Of a stretch of 64,000 nucleotides of DNA, positions 29,740 through 38,735 are shown piece by piece. Position numbers and translations under genes: made by a program. Origin of the DNA: Stenotrophomonas maltophilia (GTDB lineage: Bacteria; Pseudomonadota; Gammaproteobacteria; Xanthomonadales; Xanthomonadaceae); assembly GCF_006974125.1 (NCBI RefSeq), contig NZ_CP037858.1:3720001-3784000 (forward strand), written 5' to 3'. The notes under the pieces are model-generated. The model was not told the origin of the DNA. It searched no databases and saw only the letters and a program-made list of their open reading frames with translations. Each line of letters begins with the position of its first letter. Positions within the stretch are counted from its first letter, which is position 1.

Positions 29740-32388
29740 ATGAACGCATCCGCCAAATTCACGACTTCCCAGATCCGCAGCGACTTCCTTGAATTCTTCA
29801 AGGGCAAAGGCCACACCATCGTGCCGTCGGCGCCGCTGGTGCCGGGCAATGATCCGACCCTGCTGTTCACCAACTCCGGCATGGTGCAGTTCAAGGACGT
29901 GTTCCTTGGCGCGGAAAAGCGCAGCTACGTGCGCGCGGCCGACGTCCAGCGCTGCCTGCGCGCGGGCGGCAAGCACAACGACCTCGACCAGGTCGGCTAC
30001 ACCGCACGTCACCACACCTTCTTCGAAATGCTGGGCAACTGGTCGTTCGGCGACTACTTCAAGAAGGACGCGATCGCCTGGGCCTGGGAACTGCTGACCC
30101 AGGTCTGGAAGCTGCCGGCCGAGCGCCTGTTGGTCACCGTCTATCAGACCGATGACGAAGCGTACGCGCTGTGGCGGGACATGGTCGGCATCCCGGAAGA
30201 GCGCATCGTGCGCATCGGCGACAACAAGGGCGCACCGTTCGCCTCGGACAACTTCTGGCAGATGGCCGACACTGGCCCGTGTGGTCCGTGCACGGAAATC
30301 TTCTACGACCACGGTGACCATATCGCGGGCGGCCCCCCGGGCTCCCCGGATGAAGACGGCGACCGCTTCATCGAAATCTGGAACCTGGTGTTCATGCAGT
30401 TCGACCGCCAGCCCGACGGCACCCTGGTGCCGCTGCCGGCGCCGTGCGTGGACACCGGCATGGGCCTGGAGCGCCTGGCGGCGATCCTGCAGCACGTGCA
30501 CACCAACTACGAGATCGACCTGTTCCAGGCACTGATCCGCAAGGCTTCCGAGCTGACCGGCACCGCCGACCTGGAAAACAAGTCGCTGCGCGTGATCGCT
30601 GATCACATCCGCGCCTGTTCGTTCCTGATCGTCGATGGCGTGCTGCCGTCCAACGAAGGCCGTGGCTACGTGCTGCGCCGTATCATCCGCCGCGCCCTGC
30701 GCCATGGCTGGATGCTGGGTGTGCGCCAGCCGTTCTTCAGCAAGCTGGTACCGACCCTGGTCGAGCAGATGGGCGAGGCCTATCCCGAACTGCCGGCAGC
30801 GGTGGACGCCGTCACCCGTGCGCTGCAGGCCGAGGAAGAGCGTTTCGCGGAAACCCTCGATGCCGGCATGAAGATCTTCGAGGACGTGGCCGGCAAGGCC
30901 AGCAACGGCGTGATCCCGGGTGTTGACGCCTTCCGCCTGTACGACACCTATGGTTTCCCGCTCGACCTGACCCAGGACATCGCCCGCGAGCGCGATCTGA
31001 CGGTCGACATCGCCGGCTTCGATGCCGCGATGGAGCAGCAGCGTGAGACCGCCCGTGCGGCGGGCAAGTTCGGTGGTGGCGTGACCCTGCCGGCTGAGCT
31101 GGTGGCGACCCTGAGCCCGACCCGGTTCCTTGGCTACGACCGCCTGCAGGCCGACGGCCTGACCGTGCTGGCCCTGCTCAAGGACGGACGTCCGGTGCAA
31201 TCGGCCGATGCCGGTGACGCAGTCATCGTCATCACCAACCAGACCCCGTTCTACGCCGAGTCCGGCGGCCAGGTCGGCGACACCGGTGTGCTCACCAGCA
31301 GCGGCGTGCGCCTGGTGGTGGACGACACCCAGAAGTTCGCCGGCCAGTTCCATGGCCACGTCGGCACCTTGTCCGAAGGCGGACTGAAGGTCGGTGATGT
31401 GCTGTCAGGCCAGGTCGATGGCGAGCGCCGTGGCGCCACCATCCTCAACCACTCTGCCACCCACCTGCTGCACGCCGCCCTGCGCGAAGTGCTGGGCACC
31501 CACGTGCAGCAGAAGGGCTCGCTTGTCGCTCCGGACCGCCTGCGTTTCGACTTCTCGCACTTCCAGCCGATCAGCGCGGAAGAACTGGCCGTGATCGAGC
31601 GCAAGGTCAATGAGCAGGTGCGCGCCAACAACGCCGCCGAAGTGCACAACATGGGCATGCAGGAAGCGCTGGACTTCGGCGCGATGGCCCTGTTCGGCGA
31701 GAAGTACGGCGAGCACGTGCGCGTGCTGAAGATGGGTGACTACTCCACCGAACTGTGCGGTGGTACCCACGTCAACCGTACCGGCGACATCGGCCTGTTC
31801 AAGATCACCTCCGAGGGCGGTGTCTCCGCTGGCGTGCGCCGTATCGAAGCGGTTACCGGCCAGGGCGCCCTGGACTACGTGGACGCCGAAGAGGCCCGCC
31901 TGGCCGAGGCCGCTGAACTGCTCGGCGGCAGCGCCGCCGACGTGGTCGAGAAGATCCGTGCACTAGGCCAGCGCCAGAAGCAGCTGGAGCGGGAGCTGGA
32001 AGCCGTGAAGGCCAAGATCGCCGCCGGTGCCACGGCCGACCTGTCCGGCCAGGCCGTCGAGGTTGCTGGCGTGAAGGTGCTGGCGGCCCGCCTGGAGGGC
32101 TTCGATGCCAAGGCCCTGCGTGACGCCATGGACCGCCTGAAGCAGCAGCTGGGCGACGCGGTGATCGTGCTGGCCGGTGCCCAGGACGGCAAGGCCGCCC
32201 TGGTCGCGGGTGTGAACGGCAGTGCAATGGGCAAGGTCAAGGCCGGGGAACTGTTGTCCCATATCGCCGGTCAGATCGGGGGCAAGGGCGGCGGACGCCC
32301 GGACCTCGCCCAGGGTGGTGGCGAGGACGGGCCCGCCCTTGCCACTGCGCTGGCTGCAGTCGTCGAATGGGTCAGCCCCCGCCTGTGA
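29740..32388 (+). CDS. alaS: Alanyl-tRNA synthetase
   Basis: An 882-residue class II synthetase charging tRNA-Ala. The N-terminal catalytic core begins with [16 protein letters not shown] and contains [11 protein letters not shown] and the [19 protein letters not shown] motif. The editing domain has the metal-binding NHSATH and, later, CGGTH. The C-Ala domain ends with [15 protein letters not shown] (near 845-860). The ATG at 29740 gives the family start; 16 upstream in-frame codons lack support. The order recA-recX-alaS-csrA-tRNA-Ser is conserved in gammaproteobacteria. Confidence 0.96.
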   Translation: MNASAKFTTSQIRSDFLEFFKGKGHTIVPSAPLVPGNDPTLLFTNSGMVQFKDVFLGAEKRSYVRAADVQRCLRAGGKHNDLDQVGYTARHHTFFEMLGNWSFGDYFKKDAIAWAWELLTQVWKLPAERLLVTVYQTDDEAYALWRDMVGIPEERIVRIGDNKGAPFASDNFWQMADTGPCGPCTEIFYDHGDHIAGGPPGSPDEDGDRFIEIWNLVFMQFDRQPDGTLVPLPAPCVDTGMGLERLAAILQHVHTNYEIDLFQALIRKASELTGTADLENKSLRVIADHIRACSFLIVDGVLPSNEGRGYVLRRIIRRALRHGWMLGVRQPFFSKLVPTLVEQMGEAYPELPAAVDAVTRALQAEEERFAETLDAGMKIFEDVAGKASNGVIPGVDAFRLYDTYGFPLDLTQDIARERDLTVDIAGFDAAMEQQRETARAAGKFGGGVTLPAELVATLSPTRFLGYDRLQADGLTVLALLKDGRPVQSADAGDAVIVITNQTPFYAESGGQVGDTGVLTSSGVRLVVDDTQKFAGQFHGHVGTLSEGGLKVGDVLSGQVDGERRGATILNHSATHLLHAALREVLGTHVQQKGSLVAPDRLRFDFSHFQPISAEELAVIERKVNEQVRANNAAEVHNMGMQEALDFGAMALFGEKYGEHVRVLKMGDYSTELCGGTHVNRTGDIGLFKITSEGGVSAGVRRIEAVTGQGALDYVDAEEARLAEAAELLGGSAADVVEKIRALGQRQKQLERELEAVKAKIAAGATADLSGQAVEVAGVKVLAARLEGFDAKALRDAMDRLKQQLGDAVIVLAGAQDGKAALVAGVNGSAMGKVKAGELLSHIAGQIGGKGGGRPDLAQGGGEDGPALATALAAVVEWVSPRL

Positions 32389-32473
32389 TGAACCTGGCCG
32401 TCCCCCTCCTTGTAGGAGCGGGACGGCTGACGGTACCATTGCGAATCTTTTCCCTTTGTCGTGGTAGCGCTTC

Positions 32474-32504
32474 TTGACGGAGCGTCAAGCCGGTGGGGGA
32501 TACC
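32474..32504 (+). promoter_or_regulatory. Candidate csrA promoter
   Basis: TTGACG (32474-32479) is a strong -35-like hexamer; GATACC (32499-32504) 19 bp later is a poor -10. It lies 32 bases before csrA. Read-through from alaS is also possible. Confidence 0.4.
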
Positions 32505-32535
32505 CTTCCACACGGTTCCATGGAGACTTACAAAA

Positions 32536-32739
32536 ATGTTGATCCTGACTCGCCGCGTCGGCGAAACCCTGATGATCGGTGACTCGGTGAGCGTCACCGT
32601 GCTTGGCGTCAAGGGTAACCAGGTGCGTATCGGCATCACCGCGCCGAAGGACGTCGCTGTGCATCGCGAAGAGATCTATCAGCGCATCCAGCGCGGTGAC
32701 GAAGCCGGTGGCACCGGTAGCGAAAATTCTGCCGAATAA
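32536..32739 (+). CDS. csrA: Carbon storage regulator CsrA/RsmA
   Basis: A 67-residue dimeric RNA-binding translational regulator that binds GGA-containing hairpins. The start [26 protein letters not shown] and HREEIYQRI (residues about 43-51) are the conserved elements, including the RNA-contacting Leu4/Arg6 and Arg44 region. In xanthomonads RsmA controls virulence, motility and biofilm. The gene lies 147 bp after alaS and directly before tRNA-Ser. Confidence 0.96.
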
Positions 32740-32742
32740 CGC

Positions 32743-32772
32743 TTTACCTTCGCACTCGATTAACGTTATGAT
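32743..32772 (+). promoter_or_regulatory. tRNA-Ser promoter
   Basis: TTTACC (32743-32748), 18 bp, then TATGAT (32767-32772), a near-consensus -10. A GC-rich discriminator (CACGCCCCGC) follows, as in stable-RNA promoters under stringent control. Confidence 0.65.
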
Positions 32773-32817
32773 TCACGCCCCGCTGAGGTGCAACGCACCA
32801 GACGCGGAGAAAACCCC

Positions 32818-32910
32818 GGAGTGATGCCCGAGTGGCCGAAGGGGCTCCCCTGCTAAGGGAGTATAGGGTCAAAAGCTCTATCGAGGGTTCGAATCCCTCT
32901 CACTCCGCCA
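32818..32910 (+). tRNA. serX: tRNA-Ser(GCT)
   Basis: A 93-nt class II tRNA. The acceptor arms GGAGTGA (32818-32824) and TCACTCC pair; the discriminator is G and CCA is encoded (32908-32910). The anticodon stem CTCCC/GGGAG encloses the loop CTGCTAA, with anticodon GCT at 32852-32854, reading AGC and AGT. The long variable arm (TATAGGG to CTCTATC) is the serine identity element, and GGTTCGAAT gives the T loop. The gene symbol is by analogy only. Confidence 0.96.
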
Positions 32911-32922
32911 GATACAAAGAAG

Positions 32923-32957
32923 CGCCTGCAGATCCTCGATCTGCAGGCGTTTTTCTT
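32923..32957 (+). terminator. Intrinsic terminator of tRNA-Ser
   Basis: CGCCTGCAGAT (32923-32933) and ATCTGCAGGCG (32939-32949) form a perfect 11-bp stem around a five-base loop, followed by TTTTTCTTTAT. Confidence 0.92.
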
Positions 32958-32979
32958 TATGGTGACACTCATTGCCGGT

Positions 32980-33014
32980 GCGCCATCCACTGATCAGAGA
33001 TCAATGGATGGCGC
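32980..33014. repeat. Hairpin behind the first TonB receptor gene
   Basis: GCGCCATCCA (32980-32989) pairs with TGGATGGCGC (33005-33014); an inner TGATC/GATCA stem continues it after one mismatch, closing on AGA. It lies 15 bases beyond the stop of the leftward receptor gene and probably marks its transcript end. Confidence 0.6.
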
Positions 33015-33029
33015 TTCGGATGCCCCGGC

Positions 33030-35360
33030 TCAGAGCCTTACCGTCACACCCACCTGGAAACCACGCCCCGGCAACGGCGCGATGTATTTCAGCGGCGAGT
33101 TGTGCGGGCGTGCTTCTTCATTGAGCAGATTGCTGCCGTTGACGAACACCTCCATGCCGGCGATGTAGCTGTTGCGTACCGGCAGCTCACGACTGACCTG
33201 CAGGTCCACCAGGTTGAAGGCATCCAGTGGCACTTCCTCGCTGACATTGCGGCCGAGGTACTTCTGCGTGTCGTAGTAGGTGCTGGACAGCTGCGCCTTC
33301 CAGCCCTCCCGTTGCCACTGCAGGTTGGCGCCGTAGCGATTGGTCGGCATGTTCGGCAGGTACTCGCCGTCATTGTGGGCACGCAACGAGTCGGGGTGAT
33401 CGGCCTTGTTCTTCACCAGGTCGGCGAAGGCGGACACGTTCAACGTGCCGTAGCGGCCCAGGTCCAATGCCTGCGAGGCATCGATCTCGAAGCCCTTCAC
33501 CGTGGTGTCGGTCTGTTTCCAGTACTTCAGCGGCAGGCGGTTGGCGGTCTGCACCCCCGAGTAACCCAGGTATAGATAGTTCTCGTACTTCATCCGGTAG
33601 GCGGTGGCCGACAGTTCGAAACCACCGAGGTGGAACAGGCCGGTCAGTTCCAGGTTCTTCGCGCGTTCCGGCTCGAGGTTCTGGTTGCCTTCTTCCTGGG
33701 TCATCACCGAATAGTGAGCATTGCTCGCATACAACTCGTTGATCTCCGGTGCGCGCTGCGACGACGAGTAGCGCACCTTTGCGGCGAACAACGGACCGAG
33801 CTCGGCATACGATCCCAGGCTGTAGCTGTTGAGCCGGTAGTCGCGGTCCTGCAGTTTCGTGTTGGCGGCATTGCGTGCGGTCTTGAAGCGGCTTGGCTGC
33901 AGGTCATGGTCAACGCGCTCGTGGCGCACGCCAGCGTCGAAACTGGCCCAGCCGAAGTCCAGCGTCTCCTTCAGGAACACCGCGTTGCTGCGGGTGTCCA
34001 CGTCAGGCAGGTAGCGCAGCGAGCCGCTGCCGGTGACATCACGCGACTGATGGCTGAAGCCCAGCAGGCCGCTGAGCGGACCGAGGCGCTGATGGCTGAG
34101 CAGCAGCTCGGCCTGGGTGCTCTCGAAATCGTAGTCGTTGGCCCGGGTGGCACCCAGCCGCTCGCCCGAGGTGTTGTCCAGCTTGGAGACTCGCAGTTCG
34201 GCGCGCTCGAACCACGGCAGCGGATCGCGCAGCAGGGCTTCCAGGGCGTAGCGTTCCTGCTTGATCACCACACCCACAGGCAGCCCGTTGGCATAGTTGG
34301 AACCGAACGACAGGTTCTGCATCGAGAACCCCGGCACGCCGTACTCGCTGTCCTTGGCATCGATGCTGACACCCACGTAACCCCGCTCGAAGAACAGGGT
34401 CGACCCGAACGCCACCTGCGAATTGCGCGCGTAGCTGTTGCCCAACCGGTGATGGTAATCGGGCGTCACGTCGTTGTTGATCTGCTTCTGCACGTACGAC
34501 GGCGTGCCAGCGACATAGGCAGGATTGACCGGATTGATATAGGTACGGCGCTGCCAGACCGAGGTCGGGTTGTTGGTGAAGAACGAGAAATCACCATCGG
34601 CCCAGTCCGGATTCTCGGTCATGAACTGGTCGATGTAGGGCTGCGAGGCCTTGTTGTAGATCTGCTGCACGCGCGCTTCCTTCTGGCAGCTGTCGGCCAG
34701 CGCCGAGTTGACGCCGCCGGTAGGCGGGAACAGTTGGGTGTTGCAGGCACTGGCCTTGCTGTTGCCGGGGATGTCGTAGTGCGAGATGCGCTGTCGCGAG
34801 ACCAGCAGGTTGGTCGAGAGGTTGCGCTGGTTGTTGAAGTTCATGCGGAAGCCCTGCGCATCGGCGGCATTGAAGCCCCTGCGCAGGACCAGTTCCATCG
34901 ACTGGTCCCTGTCTTCCATGCTGCGCGAGATCAGGCCCGGATCGATCTCCACGCTGCCGCCGATCGCATTGCCGCCATAGCGCACGGTGTCGGAAGACTT
35001 GTTGACGGTGACGCTGCGTACGAACAGTGGATCGAACGGAATGTTGATGTCGCCGCTGATCGCGTTCATGCCGAGGATGGACTGGCCGTCCTGCAGGATC
35101 TGCACGCGGTTGCCGCTGAGGCTGCGGATGACCGGCGCGCCGGCATTCGGCCCGAACGCGCTGCTCTGCACGCCGGAGACGTGTTCGAGCAGGTTGCCCA
35201 GGGTGCGGTTCTGCGCCTGCGGGTTGTCGACGGTGACCCGGCTGTCGATGCGCGAGGGCTGGGTGGCCTCGACCCGGAGGGCGGGTAGGGTGGGTTCGTC
35301 CGCGGCCTGGGCGGTGTGGACGGCGAACAGAATGGCAGCAGCAAGCAGGTGGCGACGCAT
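33030..35360 (-). CDS. TonB-dependent receptor, ZnuD-like (zinc?)
   Basis: A 776-residue outer-membrane receptor. The signal peptide ends near residue 20 (HTAQAAD). The plug includes NLLEHVSGVQSS and VRYGGNAIGGSVEID; the barrel ends in a C-terminal VGVTVRL strand with the preceding SPLKYIAPLPGRGF, as in ZnuD-type receptors. One long extracellular loop carries two Cys (about 30 residues apart) and a DYHHR motif that could bind metal. The start with a good signal peptide was preferred to a 51-codon upstream extension. An AT-rich Zur-like site lies 25-48 bp upstream. Zinc is inferred; haem or siderophore are alternatives. Confidence 0.75.
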   Translation of the reverse strand: MRRHLLAAAILFAVHTAQAADEPTLPALRVEATQPSRIDSRVTVDNPQAQNRTLGNLLEHVSGVQSSAFGPNAGAPVIRSLSGNRVQILQDGQSILGMNAISGDINIPFDPLFVRSVTVNKSSDTVRYGGNAIGGSVEIDPGLISRSMEDRDQSMELVLRRGFNAADAQGFRMNFNNQRNLSTNLLVSRQRISHYDIPGNSKASACNTQLFPPTGGVNSALADSCQKEARVQQIYNKASQPYIDQFMTENPDWADGDFSFFTNNPTSVWQRRTYINPVNPAYVAGTPSYVQKQINNDVTPDYHHRLGNSYARNSQVAFGSTLFFERGYVGVSIDAKDSEYGVPGFSMQNLSFGSNYANGLPVGVVIKQERYALEALLRDPLPWFERAELRVSKLDNTSGERLGATRANDYDFESTQAELLLSHQRLGPLSGLLGFSHQSRDVTGSGSLRYLPDVDTRSNAVFLKETLDFGWASFDAGVRHERVDHDLQPSRFKTARNAANTKLQDRDYRLNSYSLGSYAELGPLFAAKVRYSSSQRAPEINELYASNAHYSVMTQEEGNQNLEPERAKNLELTGLFHLGGFELSATAYRMKYENYLYLGYSGVQTANRLPLKYWKQTDTTVKGFEIDASQALDLGRYGTLNVSAFADLVKNKADHPDSLRAHNDGEYLPNMPTNRYGANLQWQREGWKAQLSSTYYDTQKYLGRNVSEEVPLDAFNLVDLQVSRELPVRNSYIAGMEVFVNGSNLLNEEARPHNSPLKYIAPLPGRGFQVGVTVRL

Positions 35361-35383
35361 GGCACGATCCGTGAAAATGATGT

Positions 35384-35408
35384 GAAATGTTATAACGTAA
35401 CTATTTGT
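35384..35408 (-). promoter_or_regulatory. Possible Zur operator
   Basis: GAAATGTTATAAC (35384-35396) matches the left half of the gammaproteobacterial Zur consensus closely; the right half GTAACTATTTG is degenerate and offset by one base. The inner GTTATAAC is a perfect palindrome. It lies just upstream of the ZnuD-like receptor. Confidence 0.45.
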
Positions 35409-35446
35409 ATCGACAAGGGTGGAATGGGCCTTGCGGCAATGGCTGG

Positions 35447-35467
35447 ATATGAGAATGGTTCTCATAT
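35447..35467. promoter_or_regulatory. Fur-type operator before the AraC regulator
   Basis: ATATGAGAA (35447-35455), TGG, TTCTCATAT (35459-35467) is a perfect inverted repeat containing the TGAGAAT-N-TTCTCA pattern of Fur boxes. It is 32 bp before the regulator start, fitting iron repression of that gene. Confidence 0.7.
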
Positions 35468-35499
35468 GAAAATGCAGGACGATCCCGCCTGGTCCCATC

Positions 35500-36435
35500 A
35501 TGCTCAACCTCACCCTTGCCGACCTCGATCGCCTGGGCCGCAGCAGCGGCTTCCGCTATCGCCTGCCTGCGCTGGCCGCCGATCTGCCGGGTGAACAGTG
35601 CGTGGTGCAGGGCAGGGTGGAGCAGCGTCGCCTGCGCCCGGGCATGACCCTGGCGCTGTCGGACGTGATCGCCCATCAGCCGTTCGAGGCAAACGCGGAG
35701 TCGCCGCCGGCCTTCTCGGTGATCGTGATGCTGGAGGGACGTGCAGGGGCGCGGTTGGCCGGGCAGGCGGTGATCGGCATGAGCCCGGGTGCAGGCGCGA
35801 TGGTGCTGGCCGAGGCGGCGCCGATGACCGCGATTCATCCCGCAGGGCAGCGGATGCGCAGCCTGAATGTCTCGTTGGACGCGCCCGACGGGATTGACGA
35901 CCCGATGATCAGCGAGCTGCTGTCCACCGCGCACCGCACCGGTCACCCGCGGTTGCGTGGTTGGCAGGTCCCCGGGCACCTCGAGCACGCCGCCGACCAG
36001 CTGCTGTCGGGCAGCTGGCACGGCGCGATGCATGCACTGCTGTGCGAGAGTATCGGCCTGCAGATGCTGGCCCTGGCGCTGGGCGCACCTGCGCGGGAGG
36101 CATCGCCGGACCTGCGTGTTTCAGCGCGTGATCGCCGCATGCTGCAGCGGGTGATGGATTGCCTGGAGGCGGCTCCGGCCGCCGACCATTGCCTGGAGGA
36201 TCTGGCGCGCCTGGCATGCATGAGCCCAAGCAGCCTGCGCCTGAAGTTCCAGCAGGTGTACCAGTGCTCGGTGTTCGGCTGGCTGCGCGAGCACCGCCTG
36301 CAACTGGCCTGCGAGCAGCTGCGGCAGGGCTGCAGCGTGCAGCAGGCCGCGCATCTGGTCGGCTACCGGCATGCCACGAATTTCGCGACCGCATTCCGTG
36401 CGCGCTACGGCATCGCGCCCAGCCAGCTGAGCTGA
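35500..36435 (+). CDS. AraC-family regulator (PchR-like)
   Basis: A 311-residue regulator: an N-terminal sensing domain (about 1-200) and a C-terminal AraC/XylS double helix-turn-helix (about 225-311) with LEDLARLACMSPSSLRLKF and GYRHATNFATAFRARYG. The layout and the neighbouring siderophore receptor fit the PchR branch, whose members bind the ferric siderophore and activate the receptor gene. The receptor gene follows on the same strand after 111 bp with its own Fur-type site. Which siderophore it senses is not visible. Confidence 0.85.
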   Translation: MLNLTLADLDRLGRSSGFRYRLPALAADLPGEQCVVQGRVEQRRLRPGMTLALSDVIAHQPFEANAESPPAFSVIVMLEGRAGARLAGQAVIGMSPGAGAMVLAEAAPMTAIHPAGQRMRSLNVSLDAPDGIDDPMISELLSTAHRTGHPRLRGWQVPGHLEHAADQLLSGSWHGAMHALLCESIGLQMLALALGAPAREASPDLRVSARDRRMLQRVMDCLEAAPAADHCLEDLARLACMSPSSLRLKFQQVYQCSVFGWLREHRLQLACEQLRQGCSVQQAAHLVGYRHATNFATAFRARYGIAPSQLS

Positions 36436-36501
36436 CCCCGGATCAGGGTCGGCAGCGCGCATACATCTGCTGCGTTCGGGCATACGTGTGCTCACGCTCA
36501 A

Positions 36502-36518
36502 ATGACAATAATTCTCAT
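36502..36518 (+). promoter_or_regulatory. Fur-type operator before the siderophore receptor
   Basis: ATGACAATAATTCTCAT is an imperfect palindrome (ATGA-AAT/ATT-TCAT) of Fur-box type, 29 bp before the receptor start. Confidence 0.6.
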
Positions 36519-36546
36519 CCAGCCTTTCCTTCCTGCTGGATCTCCC

Positions 36547-38718
36547 ATGCCCGCCTGTATCCGCCCGCGCGCCCTGGCAATCGCCATTGGCACGACCCTG
36601 GCGCTGTTCAATACTGCCCACAGCGCCGAGCGCGCCCCCGCTGCGAAGACCTCGCAGCTGCCCACCGTGCAGGTCACGGCCGACCTCGATGGCAGCACCG
36701 AAACCTCGCGTTCCTACACCACCGATTCCATGGGCACGGCGACGGGGCTGTCGCTGACCTCGCGGCAGACGCCGCAGTCGGTCAGCGTCATCACCCGCCA
36801 GCAGATCGAGGATCGTGGCCTGCTCAGCAGCGCCGATGCGCTGGCCACCGCTCCGGGCATTTCGGTCACGCGCAGTGATGCCAACCGTTACTCATTCTCG
36901 GCACGCGGCTTCGATATCGACAACTATCAGTTCGATGGCGTGGTGATGCCGGTGCTGTCGCCATGGAACTTCGGCGAGAACAATCTGGACATGGTGGTGT
37001 ACGACCGCATCGAGATCGTGCGCGGTGCCAATGGCCTGATGACCGGTGCCGGCAATCCGTCGGCTGCGGTGAACTATGTGCGCAAGCGCCCGCTGCGTGA
37101 TTTTGCTGCCAGTGGCGGCATCAGCCTCGGCAGCTGGGACGCGCGCCGCGCCTGGGTGGATGTGTCCAGCCCGTTGAGCAGGGAAGGGCGTGTGCGTGGT
37201 CGTGTGGTCGCCGCGCAGGCAGAGGGCGACAGCTACACCGCTGGCCTGGACAGCACCGCGAAGACGCTCTACGGCGTGGTCAGCGTGGACCTGGGCGAGG
37301 ACACCGGATTGATCGCCGGTATCTCTTACCAGGCCAACGACAATCGTGGCTTCGGCAGCGGCTTCGCGCTGTTCAACGCCGATGGCACGCGTACCCGCTT
37401 CGACCGCTCGGTATCGGCCACCGCGCCGTGGGCACGGATGACTACCGACACCCGCAACGGCTTCTTCGATTTCAACCATCGCTTCGGCAACGACTGGCAG
37501 GCGCGCGTGTCCTACAGCCGCTCGCATACCGACATGGAGATGAAGCATCTCTACCGGGGCGGCTATCCCGATCCGGTTACCGGTGCGATGCCTGCAGGCA
37601 ACAGCTTCACCCGCTACGACGGTCCGGTGCGCCGCGAGGCGGTCAGTGTCAGCCTGACCGGTCCCTTCCAGCTGTTCGGCCGCCATCACACTGCGTCCGT
37701 CGGCTGGTCGCGTTCACGCGACGAGATCGCACTGGGGCAGTACCGCGCACTGGCGCCGCTGCCGCCGTTGGCCAGCTACCTGGACTGGCACGGACCCGGT
37801 ACGCCGGAGCCGGTGTGGGCCAGCAACAAGACCCAGGCCGATGATCTGGACAATCATCAGAGCGGTGCCTATGCGGTGGCGCGGTTGTCGCTGGCCGATC
37901 CGCTGCATGTGATCGTCGGTGGTCGCCTGAGCAACTGGGAGACCGACCAGGTCTACTTCGGCAGCAAGCGCAAGTACCGCTATCGCAACGAATTCGTACC
38001 GTATGCCGGCGTGGTCTGGGACATGAACGGTTACAGCAGCGCGTATGCCAGCTACACCGGCATCTTCAAACCACAGAACAACCGGAATGAGTCCGGGCAG
38101 ATCCTCGACCCGGTCAGCGGCCGCAGCTATGAGCTGGGCCTCAAGGGCAGCTGGTTGCAGGAGCGCTTGAATGCCTCGGCGGCACTGTTCCGTACCCAGC
38201 AGGACAACCTCGCCGAAGCTACCGGTGGGCTGGTCGAGGGCAGTACGCAGGCGGCGTATCGTGCGGTGAAGGGCGCAACGGTGGACGGCCTGGAGCTGGA
38301 ACTGGCCGGCGAACCATTGCCGGGTTGGAGCCTTGGCACCAGCTTCACCACCTTCATCGCGCAGGACGCGCAGGGCAGGGCGATCAACACCGCCAAGCCG
38401 CGCAGCCTGTTCAAGCTGTTCACTACCTGGCGGCTGCCGGGTACCTGGGACCGGCTGACCATCGGCGGTGGCGTGGACTGGCAGAACCGCATGTACCAGA
38501 CCGCCACCGCGCCCGGAAACCGGCGGGTGCCGGTGGAGCAGCCCAGCTACGCACTGGTGAACCTGATGGCGCGCTACCAGTTCAGTTCCAATGTGTCGGC
38601 GGCGGTCAACATCAACAACCTGTTTGACCGCCACTATTACTCGCAGATCGGCTTCTACAACCAGGGCTGGTACGGGGCACCGCGAAACGTGATGTTCACG
38701 GTGAAGGTTGGCTATTGA
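36547..38718 (+). CDS. TonB-dependent siderophore receptor
   Basis: A 723-residue outer-membrane receptor of the FhuE/FpvA/FoxA-type siderophore group. The signal peptide ends near residue 26 (TAHSAE); a TonB box-like LPTVQVTAD follows at about 37-45. The plug shows the family words TPQSVSVITRQQIEDRGL and YDRIEIVRGANGLMTGAGNPSAAVNYVRKRP. The C-terminal NINNLFDRHYYSQIGF and final aromatic residue are standard. No STN signalling extension is present, so control is by the PchR-like regulator and Fur, not by a sigma factor. No biosynthesis genes are near, which suggests uptake of a foreign siderophore. Confidence 0.9.
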   Translation: MPACIRPRALAIAIGTTLALFNTAHSAERAPAAKTSQLPTVQVTADLDGSTETSRSYTTDSMGTATGLSLTSRQTPQSVSVITRQQIEDRGLLSSADALATAPGISVTRSDANRYSFSARGFDIDNYQFDGVVMPVLSPWNFGENNLDMVVYDRIEIVRGANGLMTGAGNPSAAVNYVRKRPLRDFAASGGISLGSWDARRAWVDVSSPLSREGRVRGRVVAAQAEGDSYTAGLDSTAKTLYGVVSVDLGEDTGLIAGISYQANDNRGFGSGFALFNADGTRTRFDRSVSATAPWARMTTDTRNGFFDFNHRFGNDWQARVSYSRSHTDMEMKHLYRGGYPDPVTGAMPAGNSFTRYDGPVRREAVSVSLTGPFQLFGRHHTASVGWSRSRDEIALGQYRALAPLPPLASYLDWHGPGTPEPVWASNKTQADDLDNHQSGAYAVARLSLADPLHVIVGGRLSNWETDQVYFGSKRKYRYRNEFVPYAGVVWDMNGYSSAYASYTGIFKPQNNRNESGQILDPVSGRSYELGLKGSWLQERLNASAALFRTQQDNLAEATGGLVEGSTQAAYRAVKGATVDGLELELAGEPLPGWSLGTSFTTFIAQDAQGRAINTAKPRSLFKLFTTWRLPGTWDRLTIGGGVDWQNRMYQTATAPGNRRVPVEQPSYALVNLMARYQFSSNVSAAVNINNLFDRHYYSQIGFYNQGWYGAPRNVMFTVKVGY

Positions 38719-38735
38719 GGATGCCGTCGCGAGGG

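Noticed and set aside
32881..32910. tRNA-Ser 3' end as an attachment site for an integrated element
   Set aside because: I found no repeat of the tRNA end and no integrase in the following 12 kb.
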